NCBI GenBank assembly: GCA_964017195.1
Contig: OZ024897.1
Location: 11,704,451-11,768,450, forward strand
Direction: 5' to 3'
Length of the DNA stretch: 64,000 nucleotides
Source: Siderastrea radians
Taxonomy: Eukaryota; Cnidaria; Anthozoa; Scleractinia; Rhizangiidae
A model generated the notes under the pieces. The model saw only the letters and a program-made list of their open reading frames with translations. It was not told the origin of the DNA and made no database searches. Below are positions 11,173-22,633 of this stretch, in pieces (within the stretch, counting starts at the first letter, position 1; every line of letters starts with the position of its first letter). A program made the translations under genes and the position numbers.

Positions 11173-12612
11173 GATAGAGAGGGAAAAAGTCCGATCCTTC
11201 CAACTACAGACCCATATCTCTAACCTGCATAGCATCGAAAATCCTCGAGCATATTGTACACAGCCATGTGATGAAACATTTTGATCATTATAACATACTA
11301 TCAGACTGTCAGCATGGCTTCAGATCAAAAAGATCTACAGAACTTCAATTAATACTTACTATTCATGACATTGCAAGTTCTCTACAACAAAACAAATCTA
11401 TTCATGCTGCTGTGTTAGACTTTTCGAAAGCCTTTGATAAAGTCCCACACCAACGCTTACTAATGAAGCTGGAGCACTACGGTATCCATGGTAACCATTT
11501 GTCCTGGATGGAATCCTTCCTCATTAAGAGGGTACAAACTGTCATCTGTGAGGGTGCAACATCTACCTCCTCCCCAGTGACCTCGGGTGTACCACAAGGG
11601 TCAGTATTAGGCCCACTGTTGTTCCTAACATACATCAACGACCTGCCAAACGGTCTAACCTCTACAGTTAAGCTGTTTGCCGATGACACCCTTTTATACG
11701 GTGTGGTGGTTGAAGACTCAGATTGCGACAATCTCCAAGACGACCTCAATAAATTAGAAATCTGGCAAAACAAGTGGCAAATGGAATTTAACCCTTCTAA
11801 ATGCAACATCATCTGCATTTCAAATAAGCAAAGTCCTCCTCAACGGACATATACTTTCTGTGGGTCCAAACTTGAGCAGGTTGACTCTGCATCGTACCTA
11901 GGAATTACTGTTAACAGTAAATTAAAGTGGTCTGAACATATCTCATCTATCTCAAGCAAGGCAAGTCGATCCTTGGGGCTGATCAAGAGAAATCTCTGGA
12001 ACTGCCCCAGGAAAGTACGCGAAACGGCCTATACCAGCATCGTCCGACCCAAATTGGAGTACGCAAGTGCCTCGTGGGACCCACACCACAAAAAAGATAT
12101 TTCAACCCTGGAGAGAGTTCAAAGAAAAGCTGCCCGTTTTTGCCTTCAAAACTTCAACAAAACAGCCAGCGTGACAGACATGTTATCTGATTTGAAATGG
12201 GACACGCTAGAAACAAGACGAAAGAAAAACAGACTGACTCTAATGTACAAACTTAGTCATAACCTAGTAGACATAACTACGGAAAATCACTTAATACCAA
12301 ACAGTGAAAAAAGAACACGCAATAGCCATGCTTTTAAGTATAGGATGCCAAAAGTATCTAAGGACGTTTTTAAGTTTTCTTTTCTTCCTAGATCAATAAC
12401 AGAGTGGAACCTACTGCCCGCTGACTTAGTGAACTGCAAGTCATTATCGAATTTTAAATTAACTTTAGGGAAGCTTGTAAACAAGTAAATAGTAACTAAG
12501 TATTTTTATATCTTATTTACATTTTTATTTTGTATCTATTTTTTATATAGTTGATGTGATGTCTTAAACGATGTTATCAACTTAATAAATGTAGATGTAG
12601 ATGTAGATGTTT
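11173..12612 (+). mobile_element. 5'-truncated LINE (jockey/CR1-like)
   Basis: The element starts abruptly inside a reverse transcriptase frame (an in-frame TAG precedes GKKSDPSNYRPISL near 11,180). It contains an intact domain and ends about 120 bp after the stop codon in a short repeat of TAGATG (12,592-12,612), the microsatellite tail seen in many non-LTR elements. The 5' truncation is typical of target-primed reverse transcription. Confidence 0.85.
11268..12488 (+). CDS. LINE reverse transcriptase, 5'-truncated
   Basis: A 406-residue open frame, also open upstream of the first Met. The reverse transcriptase core is clear: HGFRSKRSTELQL, AVLDFSKAFDKVPH (first catalytic Asp), GVPQGSVLGPLLFLTYINDL, and the catalytic FADDTLLY at ~137. 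The thumb and C-terminal part follow (YASASWDPHHKKDISTLERV), typical of jockey/CR1/L2-type elements. No endonuclease domain is present because the 5' half is missing. The enzyme copies its own mRNA at a nicked genomic site. The frame is undamaged, so insertion is recent, but without an endonuclease this copy cannot move by itself. Confidence 0.9.
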   Translation: MMKHFDHYNILSDCQHGFRSKRSTELQLILTIHDIASSLQQNKSIHAAVLDFSKAFDKVPHQRLLMKLEHYGIHGNHLSWMESFLIKRVQTVICEGATSTSSPVTSGVPQGSVLGPLLFLTYINDLPNGLTSTVKLFADDTLLYGVVVEDSDCDNLQDDLNKLEIWQNKWQMEFNPSKCNIICISNKQSPPQRTYTFCGSKLEQVDSASYLGITVNSKLKWSEHISSISSKASRSLGLIKRNLWNCPRKVRETAYTSIVRPKLEYASASWDPHHKKDISTLERVQRKAARFCLQNFNKTASVTDMLSDLKWDTLETRRKKNRLTLMYKLSHNLVDITTENHLIPNSEKRTRNSHAFKYRMPKVSKDVFKFSFLPRSITEWNLLPADLVNCKSLSNFKLTLGKLVNK

Positions 12613-13379
12613 GTATATGTGACAATAAAGGATCTAAAATATTATAGGCTGCTGATGTTTGTACCCGGGGGGGGGAGTACTCGACCCATATTTGGATATA
12701 GGTGAGCCACTGAGGGTTTGAAACTCTCAGTTTCAAGAGGAGCTTACTCACACATGTTTCACTGAAGCAGAGTTCAGCCATCTATTGCATGCTGCATAGC
12801 TAGAAAGAAGCTGCAACTTCAGTTTCATGACGAAAAGGGTCTATAGATCACACTCTGTGATACGAAACACAACATCCTGCAACAGAATTATACAAATAAG
12901 CCGGGCCTGGCGTTACAAACATCAGCAGGGAAATTAACTCATCACGTTGCAGATAATATTTCAGATCCTTTATTGCCGAGAGGCTGAAAAAAACTCTATC
13001 AAGTTCCTAACCGAGCCAGATTCAACGTACCTAATATGCCGTAAGCGGCACAGAAACCACATTTAGTCGCTCAACAAACGATCAGAGGTCAAATTTAACT
13101 GAGAATAACAAACAGTGCGCTTGAGCCACAAGAATCCACCGGTTATCTGAAAATTGATCAGATATGACCTCGAGATCAAAGTCTTAAAAAATGCGACTCC
13201 TAAGTTGAAACGGCTCAATTCAGTCACCATATAAAAATCCTCCCAACTAAGCCCAGTACTAAAACACAAGAAGCAAAATTGGCCAAAAGACCGAGATAAG
13301 GCGCCGCGAACAAAGGCGTGAAGTAGGAGTCGCGTAGGCCTTCCAACCCCATTTTACAACTTTGCCTGTTATCAACAAT

Positions 13380-13690
13380 AACCTCTTCTTCGAGGTCAGA
13401 AAGCTTTTCCACGTTTTTCATGATTTTTTGAGTTTTTTTCCAAGATTTTTCGCGTTTTTCAAGTTTTTTTTCGCATTTTTCAAGTTTTTTCACGTTTTTC
13501 AAGATTTTTCGCGTTTTTCAAGTTTTTTTCGCGGTTTTCAAGTTTTTTCACGTTTTTCAAGATTTTTCGCGTTTTTCAAGTTTTTTTCGCGTTTTTCAAG
13601 TTTTTTCACGTCAGTTTTCAAGATTTATCGACGTTTTCAAGATTCATCGAGTTTTTCAAAATTCATCGACGTTTTCAAGAATTATCGAAA
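13380..13690 (+). repeat. ~17-bp minisatellite, right arm
   Basis: The inverted counterpart of the 10.4-kb array, TTTTTCGCGTTTTTCAAG and variants. Confidence 0.85.
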
Positions 13691-13733
13691 CAAAAGAGAA
13701 ATTAAAGTGATGATACTGATCGTACACCGTAAA

Positions 13734-14679
13734 TTTACAACTCCTAGCAATTCCTGAATATTAGTAATTAAAAGCCAAAGTCATATCTTCGCTCCAGTCG
13801 AAATCAACCCTGTTCTCTCCGGCTACCCTATGCTGAAGAAACGGGTACTCGACAAAAAAAACTCACGACCGCACTTGCTATTCTTGAGTTTGGGAGGAAT
13901 CTCTGTTTTATTCACCGATTTAACAAGCCCTACCTGTAAAATCATTGAGAACAAATCAGATTTGTGCTTCAAAGATTGATTTTCCTAGTGTTCAAAGACC
14001 CTTCTGTTCTTCTTTTCCGTCGCGGAGCGCGCAAACGACGATCGAACACACGCACCCATCATTCTTGATTTTGCCGCACGCTCCACGATATAACAGAGAA
14101 AATGCTTTGAACTCTCTGTTGCATTTTATTAGACCCTCACTTCAGGCATGGAAAAGCTTTCATAATTAGTTAAGTGAAGTTTGTATGGTGTTTTTAAAAC
14201 AAAAAAGCTTTAATATTTGTTTTAGTGGCACTTTTGTGATCATGTTATGATAAGCGTTTAGCTAATTTATTTACACACAAACGAATAAGCTAACGTTTAT
14301 ATCGGCTTATTTACGGCCCATTCTTCTCAGAACAAAGCAACCTACTTTAAGTTGCTCTTAAGCAGCTTTTAGAGGCAACTTATAGAGGCAAGTTTTAATC
14401 CTTTCAAGGAAATAAATGTTTTGATATATACTTAAGACTCATTGCAAGATAAATAACAGAGTTTACGATTTACGGCTAGATTTGTTGAAGATTCCTGTGA
14501 AACAGTAAGAAAAAAAAAGGATGTGATGCAATATCATGGAATATTTTTCAAACTTCACAATAATAGACACAAATTGTGCAGTCCGCAAAGGAATCATTAC
14601 TTTAACAAAAACTGGAGCACACAGACATAAAGCTAATAATGGAAAAGTCGAGAATCTGGGTCAAATCATAACTTGCCAA
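13734..14679. other. intergenic, nothing recognised
   Basis: No gene, RNA or clear repeat seen. Open frames are short and without family resemblance. Confidence 0.5.
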
Positions 14680-15319
14680 TGTGAGGTTTTACGTTGACTG
14701 ATTATGAATAGACTATGTTTTGATTTTGGCTATAAAGTGTACCCGTCTGATAAATATATTAAGCTGCAATTCACAGTTACTGATCGGTTCTTGATTAAAA
14801 TAGCCCGGGGGAGCTGCTCAAAATTCTCAGCCTTTCCAATTCAAAATGGCAAAACCCTATGCCCTATTTCTGACTGAAAGCCAACACATACCCAGTTTCA
14901 GAACACGTTCACGTCCAAAGGGGCTCAGAGCTCCAGCAATCCGTCCTATAAAACACAGCGCTCCAGGCCTCCAAACAAAATGAGCGATACTGTTTTGCAA
15001 AATAGCAAAACGAAACGAAAAAACCGCCACATAGAGTGTGTGCTTGATTGGTTGCACTTAGGGCTTTATTTCTTCATAATCTCAAAAGATTTTATAGTGT
15101 CAGGTCTTGACTGACTGCAGGTGAGTGTTGAAAACAAACTATGTGTAGGCAATAAAACGAAAAACATTTTTGTTTTCAAGAAAACAACTGAAAATTCAGT
15201 CGGCTTGGAAATTAATTTTAATTATTTTTCAATGTTTACACATCTACACAGTGTAATTAAGTCGTACACAAACTCCTGATTAATTGGTGCGTGAAAATAG
15301 GCGAACGGCTTGGGTAGGG

Positions 15320-15404
15320 TCGGCTGACCCAAAGATTAATAATTCATCATTGTGTGCTGTCTCTTCGTGAGGAAGGCGCTTCGCATCAAGCTCTGAAACT
15401 TAAG
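15320..15404 (+). promoter_or_regulatory. orphan copy of the carbonic anhydrase noncoding first exon
   Basis: Contains a GACCCAAAGATTAAT block followed by an exon-like segment ending in CTTAAG and a splice donor GTGAAT at 15,405. The same arrangement lies before both carbonic anhydrase genes (donors at 19,584 and 51,270). No coding exons follow before the next copy begins, so it is either an alternative first exon for the downstream gene or a relic. Confidence 0.5.
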
Positions 15405-15726
15405 GTGAATGTTCGTCCTTATTCAGTATATAAATGAATTCTTCGCTTCTTTCTTCCGCTAGAGTAGCATTGCAGTTTTACCTCGTTTATTCTTAGTCTT
15501 CAAATTCATTGTTAGTAATAGTGTCCAGTATAGTTCCAAGTGCTAAGAAGGTGTGTTGCTTATTACGTAACTAATCGATAACTAAAGAGTATCTCTTCAG
15601 CCGACAAGGGGTTTATTTTTGCTTTGCAAGCAGCTCTTTCTCGAAGGTCTTTTTCAACAATTGCAAACCTTGTAATTGTTTCGTTGGACATTTCAAGTGT
15701 GGATAGGCTCTTGTCTGTACCGGATA

Positions 15727-16769
15727 GGGGACGGACCATTAGAAAAGTGATGGGGGGGATGGGGGATTTTTTGCCTGCCAGAATTTTTTTTTTGGCCCAT
15801 TTCCAGTGCAAGAATTTTTTTTTTGGCTACAGCCCTATGCATGAATTTTTTTTTTTTGAGAAAATGTTTTCCTTATGCACAATTTGCTATTGAAGTAATT
15901 AAAAACAACGCAACTTTGTTTTACTAAATACATAGCTTGTACTGTTACGTTACTTTACATTTTTAAGTTTATTTTATTACAAAACACTTTTTAATAATGC
16001 TCGCTTTAAAATGCAGGGTTGTGCTGTAATAAAAATTATAGGGAGCCCAAAAGCCCTGTCAGGGCTCGAGAGTAATTATTTTGCTAACTAGCCAAGTGGC
16101 TAGTGACAGCTGCTTCGATTCACTAACCGAAATCATCCATTGTATCATGTTGTGGTTCAATTTTATCCTTGTTTTTATTTTTTCCCTTTGGTTAAAAGTC
16201 ATTATCGGACATCACCATACCCAGGACTAAAGGACACTAAAAATTAAACCAGGAATAAAGTTGAACAACAACAGGGTACATACATGTATCAGAATTCATT
16301 AACTGAAGGTAATAAGATAGTAGTGAGAATGATCCCACTGGATTTGCCCTTCATTCATTTACTATCGGTTATTTTGAACTCCCGCTATTTCAAACTTTTT
16401 TTGTTTCCCCTGACGGTTCAAAATAACGGGGTTCAACTGCATGACTATGACTATAAAAACAACAGAAAATTTGTTCCAGGCGAAGGTATCCCACTCCCAA
16501 TAAAAGAAATATTAATTATGGAAACAATAGTTTATAGCATCCTGGCAGAGCCCCAAAAAATTTCCAATTTTTTAAACACTGGAGACACTACTTGAGCATT
16601 TTGGCAGAACGGATTATGGTTTCATATCAAAATGAGGCCCATCTTGTGCATGAATTTTTTTCCGGACATTTTCCCTTGCATGAATTTTTTTTTCGGACAT
16701 TTTCCATTACATGAATTTTTTTTTGGTTTTTTCCCCACCCCACCCATCACTTTTCTAATTGTCCGTCCC
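15727..16769. mobile_element. ~1.04-kb non-autonomous element with TA duplication
   Basis: Ends GGGACGGACCATTAGAAAAG-like at the left and the complement at 16,735-16,769, each flanked by TA. Subterminal repeats of CATGAATTTTTTTTT and related motifs occur at both ends. It is absent from the equivalent point in copies B and C, so it entered copy A after the duplication. No transposase frame. Confidence 0.75.
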
Positions 16770-17581
16770 TAGAGATAGGAAATTTACTGGCCGGTAGACC
16801 AGATTCTCATATCTAACGGATGAAACTTATCCTAGCTAGGGATAATGTTGTCTAATTACTAAGGCCTCAGATTAATCCATCGAGTGACTTTGCGTTGCAC
16901 TTATCAAAAACACGATTCTCTACAAGCAGGAATACACGCCATGCAGGCTGCGAAAATTGCAGTCGGAATGTAAAATCTAAGTGCACAAGATTAATTATAA
17001 GTAACGCTGCCAGTTGCAAGAAACGCGGACTGAAAACTTGTTTCAGATCAACCGAATACAATTTTTAGCTGGCGAGTTTTCTCGTCTCACGCGATAAAAG
17101 AGTGGACCAATGCCAAAGTCGCGGGTCTCGCGGGAGCCCTTCGCAACGTGCTCCAGTAATGCGTGAGAAGTACCGTTGTAAAGTAAATCATTGATACTGA
17201 AATCGAAATTGAAACCTTTCATATCAAAACTGCTAAGTCACTGCTTTTTAAACGGCAAGTTTCTTGGGGCGCCTATCTATCTGAATATAGAAGCTGGAAA
17301 ACGTCTCGGGGGGGGGGGGTGGGGAGATTGCATAAAGGTTAATACTAAGCCTGGTCTTTAATAATAAGAAGAAGTGCCTTTATTTACCATTCATTTTTTA
17401 AAACAAACTACTACATAAATAGGCAGGAGATCCAGCAAGCTCTGTTAAGCTTTTTTTTGGAAGATCCCCTCTTAATTATATCCCAAGTACATATGTAAAG
17501 TAATAACAGAAGGCGGACTTCATGATCTAGTTACTGATTGACAATGAAAAGAAATTTCTTGATCAATATATTATTTCAGTA

Positions 17582-17962
17582 TTATATATGAAAAGATAAT
17601 TTACACATGATTATTTTGAATATACTCTTTAAGTTTGCCTGTTTGCTTTTGAACATATTGAACGAATTTATGTTTCTGATGTCAGTGGGAAGGCTGTTCC
17701 ACGTAAATGCTCCCTTAAATCGAACAGAGAATTTGCCATAATTTTTTCTTCTAAATTCTGTGTGTACCTTTGATGCTGATCGCGTATTATAGGAATGTAC
17801 ACTTTCATTAGTTTGAAAAAAATTATCGAAGAAAGCTGGTAGTTTGTCATGGTGATATGAATACATGAACATTGCCGTCAGGTATCTATTTAATTCATAG
17901 ATATAAATTTTCGGTACAGGAAATTCTCCGTATGATTTATTATATAAACTCGCCAATACCAA
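17582..17962 (-). pseudogene. LINE reverse transcriptase C-terminal fragment
   Basis: A minus-strand frame of 126 codons matches the C-terminal tail of jockey/CR1-type reverse transcriptases: KIYIYELNRYLTAMFMYSYH, VHSYNTRSAS, GAFTWNSLPTDIRN. The catalytic domain is absent. A decayed version occurs at the same place in copy B (about 20,700-20,790), so the fragment was there before the duplication. Confidence 0.75.
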
Positions 17963-18727
17963 AACGGCGAGGGGTAGAGTTAGACCACTAAACGCCTAAT
18001 CTCTGTATTAGGCGCAGAGTTCGCGCCTGGCTTACATCGGACGTCCGCTTACGCGAGCGAACTGGTGCAACACGTAATATTTATACCTACGATGAAGTCA
18101 CGAGTGTGCAGTATTTTTGGAAGCGGCCCCAGAGTGATGATTGTTGTATATAAATTCAAGTTAAATTCAGTGGATCGACATTTAAATGGTGATAAAGGAC
18201 ACTGATTACAGCGATTTGTTGTGAATTCGTCACTCTAGATGGAGGAGTTTTGGTGGGAAAGCCAGGATTTAGTGGAGAAGAGGGTGGAACGAAAATAATG
18301 GTGAACATTTTCGCTAAAAACTTCACAAACGCTGGGATTCTCTAGGTGACTCCTGACCGCAGACGAGGAATATTATTATCATGCCAGTTAAAAAGCGGTT
18401 TTCAACTGAGTCTCAACGGTGAATCGCGTGTTCTTTGACTTTGGTTTAAAACTCACCCCACTGTAAAAAATAAACGGTCGTTTTCTCGCCAACTATCTTT
18501 TTAATACGCTAATCGTAACCCAGCAATCATCAACTTTTCAGTGTTGAAACAATAAGAAACGCAAACAGTAGAAGGTGTAAATTGTGACATCGATGATATG
18601 AAGCGAGAAAAGTGATGTGTTGTGTGACTTAGACATGAGACATACATCCATTAGTTCCTCGTGACATAAAGTCTATTGTTTTAAGTTTGCCTTTTTGCTG
18701 TCGTTCCTGCTCACTCCAAATGTAACA

Positions 18728-21700
18728 TCTTGCCAATGTGAGGTTTTACGGTGACTGATTATCAATAGACTATGTTTTGGTTTTTGGCTTTGAGGTGTAT
18801 CCGTCTGATTAATATATCAAGCTGCGATTCACAGTTAATTAAAAGCCTGGGGGCACTCTTCAAAATTCTTAGTGAGGTTGTACGGCTCGCTCCTTTACTG
18901 AACTCATACCTGTTTTTAGATCAAAGCATCCAATTGTCCCTACCCTAATTTCAGACCTGACCCTCAAAATCCTTCCCACTTTTGAAGTCAAAATGGCAAA
19001 ACCATATACCTATTTCAGGCTGTCAGGCAAAATATAGGTAATTTCAGACCTAGATTACGGTTTCGGGTTCCAGGGCTCCGGCCTAAAACAGACATTGCTC
19101 CAGGGATCCAAGAAAATGAGAAATATTTATTGTTTTGCAAACTGAGCAAAAGGAAATGGATAAAGCGCTGCATAGCTTCCTCTTGATTGGTCGCACCTAC
19201 AGCTTTTTTTCGTCAGTCTCAAAAGTTTTTGTAACTTCAGGTCTTGATGACTGCAGATGAGACTTGAAAACAGCTACGTGTAAGTGAAAAATTATGAAGA
19301 TAATAAAATCACAACAGGAGTTCAGTCGGTATGGAAACATTGAAAATTAATTAAACGAGTTTACACTGTGTAATTGTATCGTATGCAAGCTGGAAAGAAT
19401 GTCCAAAACAATAGAATTCCAATCAGGGCCTGATAGGCGCGTGAACAAGTACTCGGTAGCTAATTAATCAGACAAAAGTCGGCTTGAGGTTTGAATAAGG
19501 TTGGCAGACCCAAAGATTTAATCACCACTGTCGCTCGACTCTTCGTGAAGAAGACACTTCGCATCAAGGTCTGCAACCTGAAGGTAAATGTTTCTCCACA
19601 TTTATGTTTAAATATCTTTTTGGGTTTTTTCTTCCAGTAGAGTAGCATTGTACTTTTGCCTCGTTTAATCTTAGACTTCAACTTCCTTGAAATAGTGACC
19701 ACTGATAGTTTTAAGTGTTAAGAAGGAGTGTTGCATGTTACGTAACTGAAGAGAGCTGTTCAGTCGGCAAGGGGTTTATTTTTGCTTTGCGAGCTGCCAT
19801 TTCTCGAAGATCTCATCTCAAGGAGTTTTTATCCAGTTGCAAATCTTGTAACTGTTTAATTGGACATTTCAAGTGTGGATAGGCTCGCAGGCCTGTACGC
19901 GATCAATCTCACTCGCGCCACTAAAAAGACAGAAACTTCACTGGCCGTTCGAAAAGTTTCTTATATCTAACGGATGAAACTCGTTCTTGCTGGGGATAAT
20001 GTTGTCTAATTACCGAGGCCCCAGTGTGATTCACTGAGTGATGAAAAACACGATTCACCACACGCGGGAATACATGCCATGCATGCTAGGGCTGAGTGTT
20101 AAAACTAGGTGCACACGATTAATTATAAATAACGCAGTCAGCTCCTAAAACCGTGGGGTAAACTTCTTTCAGATGAACGCGAATGCTCACACTCATAAGC
20201 TGGCGAGTTTTCTAGTTTGTAGTCTCGCGCGACGATGGAGAGGACCAACGCCAACTCGCGTGTCTCGCGGCAGCCCCTCGCAACATGCTCCAGTGATGCG
20301 TGAGAAGTACCATTGATACTGAAATCGAAATTGAAACTCGTTCATATCAATACTGCTAAGTCATTCCTTTTTAAATAACATTTATTTTCAAGTGCTTTCG
20401 GCAAGTTTTTTGAGATGCCCATCTTACTGAAAATAGAAGTTGAACAACGTAATAAGGAGCTACTAGGGGGCGTTTGCATAAAAATCTTATGTTTAGCCTG
20501 GTCTTACGTTGGTCGTTAATCATCGGACGCGTACGCTTGACGTAGACCTGACGTAAGAGTGTGTCAGTGCACGATATGGTCGTTACAGTCCTAGTTACGA
20601 CCGTTTTTCACCTGCACATTTAGTAGCATGAACGCGTGACTGCATCTTTCAGTCTTGCCGCTGGTGTTTTTAGAAACAAGGCAGATACAAAAGGAAAGAG
20701 AAAGCCAAAGTTTCGGTATGGCAAATTCTTCATATGATTGACTTGTTTGTAGTAGCAAAGCTGCTTTGTTATGTAAACTCAACAATACCAACATCTATTG
20801 GTAAAGAAACCCTAATTGGAGCTATAAAACGGCGGCAGTTAGAGGCCAATTAACGCCCAATCCTGTATTAGGCGTAGAGTTCACAAATGGCCTACATCGG
20901 ACTTCCGCTTACGTGTGCGAACTGGTGCAACGTGTAAAGTTGTGACGGGCGTACAGCAGTTTTGTAACTGTCCTCAGAGTGTTGATTGTGGTATAGAGCA
21001 GGCTAAGCCCAGTTGGCTGATTACCAGATTTTCTTCACCTTCGGGAAGGAAAGAGTGAAAAAAGGAATATTTTATAGGAAATTTGAGACTCGCATCAAAT
21101 GAAAAAAACAAGTACAATATACATTTCCAAGTAAATCAAGACGTTGCTATTGAGCAAGCTTTTCTAGTCTTTTTGATTTCTGTAAGACTTAAGCTTATGT
21201 TGCCAGACAATTGAACAGATATCGACTCAACAACATCTGAGTTTTACTCGTCGGCAGTCACGTTCAATCAAAGCAAACAGAAAATAATGCAAACCTGCAA
21301 TTTCGAACATCTCCTAGATGTCTGATACAAGTGAAGCAAACAAAAGGCAAAAAACAAAAATACTACTTGTAAAAAAAGCACAGAAATCAACGTCTGGAAT
21401 TGCAGGAGGGCAGTCAAGTTCAGTGGATCTTCAGGACACTGATTATAGTACCACCGTGTTTTGTTATGAAACTCGCCTTCCTAGCCGGATGATTCTTCGC
21501 GCGAAAGCCAGGTTTGAGTGGCGAAGAGGGACCAACGCGCGAAGGGAATGGTTAATATTTTCACTAGCTAACCGCTATATACGCTGGCTTGTTATAAACT
21601 CTTCTAATTAGTTTGCAAAAGAGCTTGATATGAAGATCGCACCAAAAAAGAGAGAGATTTCGATTGCGAATCATGCTGTGACAAAGAATTTCAAATAAAA

Positions 21701-21951
21701 CAGAAGCCACTTATTTTTCCTAACTGTAGCCGACGAATACCAATATCATACCAATTATAAAGCGGTTTTCAACTGATTCTCCAAAGTGATATTGCGTTTT
21801 CATTGATTTTGCCTTAAAAACTGGCACCACTTAAAAAAATAAATGATTGTTTTCTTCATCACGAGCATGGTGACCTGCCTTTTTTTTCGCATAATTGTAG
21901 CCCAACCATCATCAACTTTTCCTCGACAGAAAAGTATCTTCTCAATAGAAA
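18728..21951 (+). repeat. segmental duplication copy B, interrupted by the CACTA element
   Basis: The second tandem copy of the carbonic anhydrase 5' region. It stops at the CACTA insertion and resumes at 39,859 with GATAGCGACTGTATGACTTA, matching copy A near 18,590-18,640. It leads directly to the first carbonic anhydrase coding exon. An open frame at 21,318-21,611 is not conserved in copy C and is probably noncoding. Confidence 0.8.
19500..19583 (+). promoter_or_regulatory. probable noncoding first exon of carbonic anhydrase gene 1
   Basis: A GACCCAAAGATTTAAT block, then an exon-like segment ending in CCTGAAG with donor GTAAAT at 19,584, conserved with copies A and C. The matching acceptor is at 40,217-40,218, so intron 1 would be about 20.6 kb and contain the whole CACTA element. 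The transcription start is not visible. Confidence 0.55.
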
Positions 21952-22260
21952 CACAGGGTGAAATAGGACGTTTCCGTAATCCCGGAATGTAACGGAAACA
22001 TTACAGTTTGAATTTCCGTTACGTTTACGCGTTGCGGAAACAACGGGAAACGCGTAACAAGAATTCTCTCAAATTTTACAGGTTTCCGCGATGTTTCCGA
22101 TTACGGAAACAGACAAGGTTTTTTTTGCCGCGATTTAATAAATTTCCGTCGTGTTTCCGCAGCGCGGATACTACGGGGGGAAAACATTGGAAGAGTTTTT
22201 AATAGTTTTTGAGCGTGAACGCGAAGTTTCCGATCAAGGAAACTTTAACAGAGAAGTTCG
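21952..22260. repeat. CACTA left terminal and subterminal repeats
   Basis: After the 14-bp terminal repeat come many GGAAAC/GTTTCCG motifs in both orientations, the sort of subterminal array that CACTA DNA-binding proteins use. Confidence 0.75.
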
Positions 22261-22280
22261 TTTTCGCAGAGTGACAGGTT

Positions 22281-22633
22281 GCGGAGTCGTATTAAATTAA
22301 CGAGAGTTATGGACACAAATTAAAGAACACATTAAATCTGTGTATACAAAGAACAAGCAAACCAATGAATTTTTATTTTATAGCATTTCGGGTGCAAGCT
22401 TCGCTTACAACCACATAACTACAATTTCAAACGTGATGTTATAAATAGACATAGCACAATCACGATTTATTCGTCTTCATTGGCAATGTGCTTTGGGGTG
22501 TATCTATTAGATAGTGGGATAGGGCCTATTTTCGTTTGGGCCACCAGCCAGGGTTTACTTAACAACAAATTGGATATTTATGTCATTCGGCGAGTCCTCT
22601 CAAAGCAATAAATTATTATAATTCCCGATGACT
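22281..22633. other. CACTA interior, no gene
   Basis: Sequence between the left subterminal repeats and the transposase 3' end. I see no gene; it would serve as the transposase 3' flank. Confidence 0.5.

Larger units (their letters stand above)
10408..13733. mobile_element. foldback-like element with minisatellite arms, split by a LINE
   Basis: Diverged inverted arms of about 730 bp (roughly 10,408-11,155 and 13,005-13,733). Each begins with a TTTACGGTGTACG-type end, runs through a ~17-bp minisatellite, and continues with unique sequence that includes GGCCAATTTTGCTTCTTGT and AGTTGGGAGGATTTTTA-type stretches. The centre holds a truncated LINE and about 390 bp of other sequence, with no transposase of its own. 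This looks like a non-autonomous foldback element that later received the LINE. I see no clear target duplication. Confidence 0.6.
14680..18720 (+). repeat. segmental duplication copy A (carbonic anhydrase 5' region)
   Basis: Aligns by eye with copy B (18,728-21,951, resuming at 39,859) and in large part with copy C (49.1-53.1 kb). Shared blocks include CTTGCCAATGTGAGGTTTTA, TTGCTTTGC after GGGTTTATTT, ATATCTAACGGATGAAACT, GATAATGTTGTCTAATTAC, CTACATCGGAC and GACTTAGACATGA. Copy A ends at a point equivalent to ~39,970 and is followed at once by copy B rather than by coding exons. It is extended by the insertion at 15,727-16,769. Confidence 0.8.

Noticed and set aside
12664..12760. Further inverted-repeat element starting at a G run
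   Set aside because: Only one end (CCCGGGGGGGG then GAGTACTC) is visible; no matching second end was found nearby.
10512..13757. Phe/Ser-rich open frames on both strands (10,512-10,901 and 13,362-13,757)
   Set aside because: They are produced by the 17-bp minisatellite and have no domain outside it.
21318..21611. 97-codon frame in copy B as a coding exon of gene 1
   Set aside because: The equivalent region of copy C has an early stop, so the frame is not conserved.
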